Below are positions 60,252-64,000 of a stretch of 64,000 bases of DNA, one piece after another. The stretch comes from Paenibacillus sabinae T27 (GTDB lineage Bacteria > Bacillota > Bacilli > Paenibacillales > Paenibacillaceae): positions 2,468,001 to 2,532,000 of the forward strand of contig NZ_CP004078.1 of NCBI RefSeq assembly GCF_000612505.1. Direction: 5' to 3'. A model generated the notes under the pieces. That model did not search any database. It had not been told where the DNA came from and saw only the letters and a program-made list of their open reading frames with translations. Each line of letters starts with the position of its first letter. The first letter of the stretch is position 1. The position numbers and the translations under genes were made by a program.

Positions 60252-61874
60252 GTGCAAAATGAGAAATGGTGGAAAGAGACGGTAGTGTATCAAATTTATC
60301 CCCGCAGCTTTCAGGATACGAACGGAGACGGGATCGGGGACCTGAAAGGAATAATCTCCAGATTGGATTATTTGGCGGAGCTTGGGATCGGAGCGATCTG
60401 GCTGTCCCCGGTATGCAAATCGCCGCAGGATGACAATGGATATGACATTTCCGACTACCAGGACATCGATCCGATGTTCGGTTCGCTTGACGATATGGAG
60501 ACGCTGATTAACGAGGCGAAGAAGCGCAACATCCGCATCGTCATGGATTTGGTGCTGAACCATTCGTCCGATGAGCATCCTTGGTTTCTGGAAGCGAAGA
60601 AAAGCAAGGACAATCCGTATCATGACTATTACGTCTGGAGAGACGGCGTTGAAGGAACACCGCCCAATGATCTGCGAGGCTGCTTCGGCGGGTCCGCATG
60701 GGAGTGGGTGCCGGAACTTGGGCAGTATTATTTCCATCAGTTTGCCGTGAAGCAGCCGGATCTCAACTGGGATAATCCGAAGGTCCGGCAGGAGATTTAT
60801 GACATGATTAACTGGTGGATGGATAAGGGAGTAGGCGGCTTCCGTCTGGATGTTATCGATCTGATTGCCAAAGAGCCCGACCGGAAAATCACCGGCAACG
60901 GTCCAAACCTCCACAAATACATTCAAGAGCTCAGCAGAGAAACCTTTCAAAAAGGTGATTTACTGACGGTAGGAGAAACCTGGGGCGCCACTCCGGAGAT
61001 CGCCAAGCTGTACAGCAATCCGGACGGCAGCGAGTTCTCAATGGTGTTCCAGTTCGAGCATATCGGTCTGGACGAGCAGGAAGGCAAAGGGAAGTGGGAT
61101 CTCTCCCCGCTCGATTTCCTGAAATTGAAGCAGGTGCTGACCAAATGGCAGACCGAGCTGAAAGGCGAAGCCTGGAACAGTCTGTTCTGGAACAACCATG
61201 ATCTGCCGCGCATTGTCTCCCGCTGGGGAAATGACGGGGAGTACCGTGTGGAGTCGGCCAAAATGCTCGCCACTCTTCTTCATGGGATGCAGGGCACTCC
61301 TTACATTTATCAGGGCGAAGAGCTGGGCATGACAAACGTGCAGTATCCGATCGAAGACTACCGGGACATTGAGCTGCTGAACCTGTACAAAGAGCGGCTT
61401 GAGGGCGGGTATGTCCATGAAGATATTATGGCATCCATCTATGCCAAAGGCCGTGACAACGCGCGGACGCCGATGCAATGGGATGCGGGCGAAAATGCCG
61501 GATTTACAACAGGCGAGCCCTGGATTCGGGTGAATCCGAATTATACCGGGATCAATGCGGCGGATCAATTGGAGAATCCGGACTCTATATTTCACTATTA
61601 CCGGAAGCTGATCGGGCTTCGCAAGGAATATAACGTAATCGTTTACGGAGATTTCAAGCTGCTATTTTCCGATGACAAAGATCTGTTCGCTTATACCCGC
61701 ACGCTGGACGATACCACGGTTCTCGTGCTGTGCAACTTCTACGGAAACACCGTTTTCTACGACTTGCCCGAAGAACTTAAGGGAGACAAAGAGCTGCTGA
61801 TCTCCAACTATAGCGATGAACCTGTTAATGGATCGCTGCGTCCCTTTGAAGCAAGAATGTATCTGCTGAAATAG
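60252..61874 (+). CDS. Glucan 1,6-alpha-glucosidase (DexB-like, GH13)
   Basis: The enzyme removes glucose from isomalto-oligosaccharides. The 540-residue cytosolic protein begins with WWKETVVYQIYPRSFQDTNG and has the GH13 catalytic triad: nucleophile Asp200 (GGFRLDVIDL), acid/base Glu242 (TVGETWG) and Asp317 (WNNHDLPR). The E-T-W-G and FQFEHIGLDEQ segments fit DexB better than oligo-1,6-glucosidase (GEM) or trehalose-6-phosphate hydrolase. The start is GTG at 60252 after AAGGCGG. It follows the isomerase genes across a terminator, so it may be separately controlled. Confidence 0.92.
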   Translation: MQNEKWWKETVVYQIYPRSFQDTNGDGIGDLKGIISRLDYLAELGIGAIWLSPVCKSPQDDNGYDISDYQDIDPMFGSLDDMETLINEAKKRNIRIVMDLVLNHSSDEHPWFLEAKKSKDNPYHDYYVWRDGVEGTPPNDLRGCFGGSAWEWVPELGQYYFHQFAVKQPDLNWDNPKVRQEIYDMINWWMDKGVGGFRLDVIDLIAKEPDRKITGNGPNLHKYIQELSRETFQKGDLLTVGETWGATPEIAKLYSNPDGSEFSMVFQFEHIGLDEQEGKGKWDLSPLDFLKLKQVLTKWQTELKGEAWNSLFWNNHDLPRIVSRWGNDGEYRVESAKMLATLLHGMQGTPYIYQGEELGMTNVQYPIEDYRDIELLNLYKERLEGGYVHEDIMASIYAKGRDNARTPMQWDAGENAGFTTGEPWIRVNPNYTGINAADQLENPDSIFHYYRKLIGLRKEYNVIVYGDFKLLFSDDKDLFAYTRTLDDTTVLVLCNFYGNTVFYDLPEELKGDKELLISNYSDEPVNGSLRPFEARMYLLK

Positions 61875-61889
61875 GCTTAAGCGGAAATG

Positions 61890-61930
61890 CCTCCCTGAAT
61901 CGTATTTGGTTCAGTGGAGGTATTTTTTTG
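61890..61930 (+). terminator. Terminator of the glucosidase gene
   Basis: CCTCC-GAA and TTC-GGAGG arms with an intervening loop and a seven-T run. Confidence 0.8.
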
Positions 61931-61980
61931 GATGCGGCGAATTCTATAAATTGTAAATTAAAAGGGAATGGCGGTGGAGT

Positions 61981-62949
61981 ATGGAAGTCGGCACGAAATC
62001 GAAATTGACGGAAGAAGAGCAAGGAAGGCTTGCCCAAGCAGCCTTTGGCGTTGGCACAGTAATCTTGAGTACGAGGGAGCTGACTGGCGGATTTTTCAAT
62101 ACTGCATATGAGCTTGCTCTTGCTGACGGGAGAGAGGCGATCCTGAAGATCGCTCCATCGGACATGGTTGAAATGCTCAGCTATGAGCGGAACATTATGC
62201 GCGCCGAAGTGGAAGCGCTTCGATTAGTAAAGGCGTCCGGTATCGCGCCGGTTCCCGAAGTGTACGCTTATGATGACAGCCGGTCCGTCCTTCCGCATGA
62301 ATATTTCTTCATGGAGAAAGTCAAAGGCAGGCCATACAACGAAGTCCGGGAAGAGATGACAGCGGGCGAGAGAGCGGAAATTGAACGGGAGCTTGGCCGT
62401 TATAATCGGCGGATCAACGAAGTGCGAGGCGAACAGTTCGGTTTGTTCAACCATGCGCCCGAGATAACGAAGGGAAAATGGCGGGAAACCTTCGCCGGAT
62501 TGATCGGCGATGTGCTGGACGATGCGGTGCGGCTGGGCGCTTCGCTGCCGATTGACCGGACAGAGTTGGAGCAGGGGATTGATACCTTGCTGCCCGCGCT
62601 TGATGAAGTGATAGAGCCGAGGCTGGTGCATTGGGATTTGTGGGACGGCAATATTTTTGTTGCCGATGGTCAAATTACGTCGCTGATCGATTGGGAGCGG
62701 GCGCTGTGGGGTGATCCGTTGATGGAGCATTATTTTCGTTCATTTATAGATTCGCAAGGCTTCCGCGAGGGGTATGACACAAGTATATTCGGCACTCCCG
62801 GCGTACAAGCGCGCAAAGAGCTGTATGATCTCTATTTCAATTTGATTGCCGTTATCGAGTATTACTCACGCAAATACGATAACAGCGGTTATCTGGATTG
62901 GGCGACTGGCCAATTGCTCGAAGGCTGGGAAAGGATTGGGAAAAAATAA
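61981..62949 (+). CDS. Aminoglycoside phosphotransferase (APH) family protein
   Basis: A kinase-like protein of the APH fold, possibly acting on an antibiotic, sugar or amino alcohol. The 322-residue protein has an ATP-anchoring region (LTGGFFNTAYEL, AILKIAPSD), hinge FMEKVKGRPYNEV, Brenner-like catalytic motif LVHWDLWDGNIFV (HxDxxxxN) and metal site SLIDWERALWGD. GGTGGAGT lies directly before the ATG. Drug resistance is not implied; many such proteins are house enzymes. Confidence 0.85.
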   Translation: MEVGTKSKLTEEEQGRLAQAAFGVGTVILSTRELTGGFFNTAYELALADGREAILKIAPSDMVEMLSYERNIMRAEVEALRLVKASGIAPVPEVYAYDDSRSVLPHEYFFMEKVKGRPYNEVREEMTAGERAEIERELGRYNRRINEVRGEQFGLFNHAPEITKGKWRETFAGLIGDVLDDAVRLGASLPIDRTELEQGIDTLLPALDEVIEPRLVHWDLWDGNIFVADGQITSLIDWERALWGDPLMEHYFRSFIDSQGFREGYDTSIFGTPGVQARKELYDLYFNLIAVIEYYSRKYDNSGYLDWATGQLLEGWERIGKK

Positions 62950-63012
62950 AGTTGTAGACTGAACAGCGGTGTTTCGAACGGGCTGGGGTAGTTTAACGGA
63001 ACCAAACAAGGG

Positions 63013-63045
63013 GGTGTCCCAAAGCCATGAAATGCTGGGACACTC
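63013..63045 (+). terminator. Hairpin after the APH gene
   Basis: GTGTCCCA and TGGGACAC enclose a 13-base loop. No strong T run follows, so termination is uncertain. Confidence 0.5.
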
Positions 63046-63071
63046 TTGGATTAAGATTTACTTAGGCACTT

Positions 63072-63206
63072 CGTGAGGACGCTCCGCGAACGGACCGTTG
63101 TTCCAATCGCTGTTGTGTCCAGATTTTATTAATCTCCTTGGCGGTGAAAATCCGGACACAAAGGCGAACGCTACCGCTTTTCCACAATCGTTCCGTCCTC
63201 TCCGCT
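63072..63206 (-). repeat. Diverged relative of the MITE-like repeat, copy C
   Basis: Shares CGCTGTTGT-TCCAGATTT and TGAAA-TCCGGA-ACA blocks with copy B in the same order and orientation. It has outer inverted arms of its own (GAACGGACCGTTGTTCC and CCACAATCGTTCCGTCC). The TA-bounded ends of copies A and B are not recognisable, so it is a truncated or related element. Confidence 0.55.
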
Positions 63207-63323
63207 GCATTAAGCGTAAAGCGTCTCTTCATTCATTTAAAAACAAACAAAGAAACCGCCCTTGCGGATGTATTCCTCTCGGCAAATCGCCAAAGCTGTC
63301 CGGGAAAGTAAGATTTGCTTCCC

Positions 63324-63425
63324 CGGCTGCCGAAGTACAAGCAATACCAAGCCCTGCTCGGTGACCGGAACAGCTTCAGCAAGACCGATACGGATGCCAC
63401 GTTCATGAGGATGAAGGAAGATCAA
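63324..63425 (+). pseudogene. Fragment of an IS1182-family transposase
   Basis: The plus strand translates as LPKYKQYQALLGDRNSFSKT and DTDATFMRMKEDQV, a conserved internal segment of IS1182-type DDE transposases (which usually read NSYSKTDPDATFMRMKEDHM). Only about 35 codons remain and the reading frame then runs into a strong hairpin, so it is a remnant of a former insertion sequence. Confidence 0.8.
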
Positions 63426-63447
63426 GTCACTGTAGACCAAAAACGTC

Positions 63448-63485
63448 GGGCCGCGATTCTCCAATAACAGGGAGAATCGCGGCCC
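63448..63485. terminator. Perfect 15-base-pair hairpin
   Basis: GGGCCGCGATTCTCC and its exact complement flank an eight-base loop and end in GGCTTAATT. It could terminate transcription from either side or be the scar of an insertion. Confidence 0.6.
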
Positions 63486-63797
63486 GGCTTAATTCTTCTT
63501 GTAATCTTCATATGGTTTAGCTGCCACTGGAGTAAAAAATCTACTTGGGACAGCTCCTTGTTCGAAAATGGTTTTTTAATATGAGAGGTACGTAATCGGG
63601 ACGGTATTGCTCCATAGAAATCCGGTGAGGTCGGTGCTGCCGGGCCTACCATCAGTCGCTGAAATTCAAATGGTTGTACCAACCGGGATTCCCGTAATAG
63701 GAAGCGTGTTCTCGAAACTCCCATTTGTATCGGATGCTGCATTGACACTCGTTTCATTTCCTATGACTCCCACCACGAGGCTCTTTCGTTTTGGTGT
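63486..63797. other. Degenerate region without a supported gene
   Basis: Minus-strand reading gives VVGVIGNETSVNAASDTNGS before a stop, which looks like a piece of a surface protein. A plus-strand frame from 63607 to 63807 overlaps it. Neither has a ribosome binding site or a recognised family, so I take the region as remnant DNA. Confidence 0.35.
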
Positions 63798-63818
63798 GTC
63801 AGTTTAATACTTTATTTT
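63798..63818 (-). repeat. Exact 21-base repeat, copy 2
   Basis: Reverse complement of 36018-36038. It overlaps the stop codon of the partial leftward gene that follows and lies beyond the transposase fragment, consistent with a shared insertion-sequence end. Confidence 0.6.
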
Positions 63819-64000
63819 TCCAAGACAACTGCCCGCTCCGAGTGAAATAAGCAGTACAGCATAATAGCCTGCTGGACGAACAGAAGGCATTTTTTAAATT
63901 CATACCCGACAAAATAATCCGAGCTTATGGCATCCGCTGCGACCTCTTCCCCTCGGAAAAATGGTGGGCATGGATTGAGCAGCGCACCGGGCCTCGCCAT
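63812..64000 (-). CDS. C-terminal part of an ornithine/aspartate carbamoyltransferase-like protein (partial)
   Basis: The frame is open to the window edge and its last 62 codons read NPCPPFFRGEEVAADAISSD and YFVGYEFKKCLLFVQQAIML, resembling the C-terminal end of carbamoyltransferases (HCLPP...GEEV...Q.AIL). The ATG at the very edge is probably internal. The last residues (SERAVVLEK) may have been altered by the 21-base repeat that carries the stop. Family assignment rests on a short stretch, so it is tentative. Confidence 0.5.
   Translation of the reverse strand: MARPGALLNPCPPFFRGEEVAADAISSDYFVGYEFKKCLLFVQQAIMLYCLFHSERAVVLEK

Noticed and set aside
63607..63807. 66-codon rightward open frame
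   Set aside because: Located in remnant DNA and ending in the 21-base repeat; no binding site, and an equally plausible frame lies on the other strand.

Overview
The window comes from a spore-forming, moderately GC-rich low-GC-branch Gram-positive bacterium, most likely Paenibacillus or a close relative. The evidence is strong AGGAGG-type ribosome binding sites, frequent TTG and GTG starts, a SpoVIF-type sporulation protein, Bacillus-like gene pairs (fakA-degV-recG, khtT-khtU, ydgG-ydgH, HelD, YrpC-type racemase) and several copper-amine-oxidase-like 'stalk' domain and SLH-domain envelope proteins. It is ordinary chromosome with short accessory patches. I see no rRNA, tRNA, CRISPR array, prophage or intact insertion sequence.

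Layout. 1-5.4 kb: first codons of rpmB, then fakA, a DegV/FakB protein, recG and spoVIF. 5.5-7.7 kb: khtU/khtT potassium-proton antiporter and a small protein. 7.8-12.4 kb: a DUF2500-like protein, an NlpC/P60 lipoprotein and a three-gene ABC importer with its promoter. 12.4-17 kb: MgtC, aldose epimerase, TraX and a stalk-domain lipoprotein. 17-22.9 kb: a MITE-like repeat, nitroreductase, a PrsA-like foldase, a LytTR protein, a lactonase, a divergent Hfq, a PAP2 phosphatase and a secreted protein. 23-32 kb: aromatic acid exporter, HelD, MFS/MarR convergent pair, transaldolase-like enzyme, macrodomain/GNAT pair, rpiA, GNAT. 32.2-35.9 kb: MarR-MMPL operon with a visible operator. 35.9-39 kb: a scarred, mostly AT-rich patch with a split tandem GNAT gene, a GC-rich GNAT fragment and an acyltransferase. 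39-45.6 kb: PadR/HAAS-type pair with a glycine repeat, a TPR protein, glutamate racemase, small proteins, PsiE, DUF2252 and a stalk protein. 45.7-50.9 kb: thiamin operon thiZ-thiX-thiY-thiM-thiD-thiE read leftward behind a TPP riboswitch. 51-56.9 kb: pentapeptide protein, SLH protein, duplicated-domain protein, AraC regulator, second MITE copy, fur with a Per-type box, a secreted protein and another AraC regulator. 57.2-63 kb: an AraC-linked sugar or polyol catabolic set (two TIM-barrel isomerases, Gfo/Idh oxidoreductase, DexB-like glucosidase), then a phosphotransferase. 63-64 kb: repeat, transposase and gene remnants.

How genes work together. The clearest unit is thiamin salvage: one riboswitch controls precursor uptake (thiXYZ) and the kinases and synthase that turn thiazole and pyrimidine into thiamin phosphate. 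FakA and the DegV protein form a fatty-acid kinase. KhtT gates KhtU. The MarR protein at 32.3 kb probably represses its own MMPL exporter, and the AraC protein at 56 kb probably controls the divergent sugar genes. The most notable oddities are a TA-flanked hairpin MITE family, an apparent ATC start codon for thiZ, an Hfq lacking the KH histidine, and a tandem GNAT gene that has lost its middle. I did not find a convincing wholly new multi-gene system.
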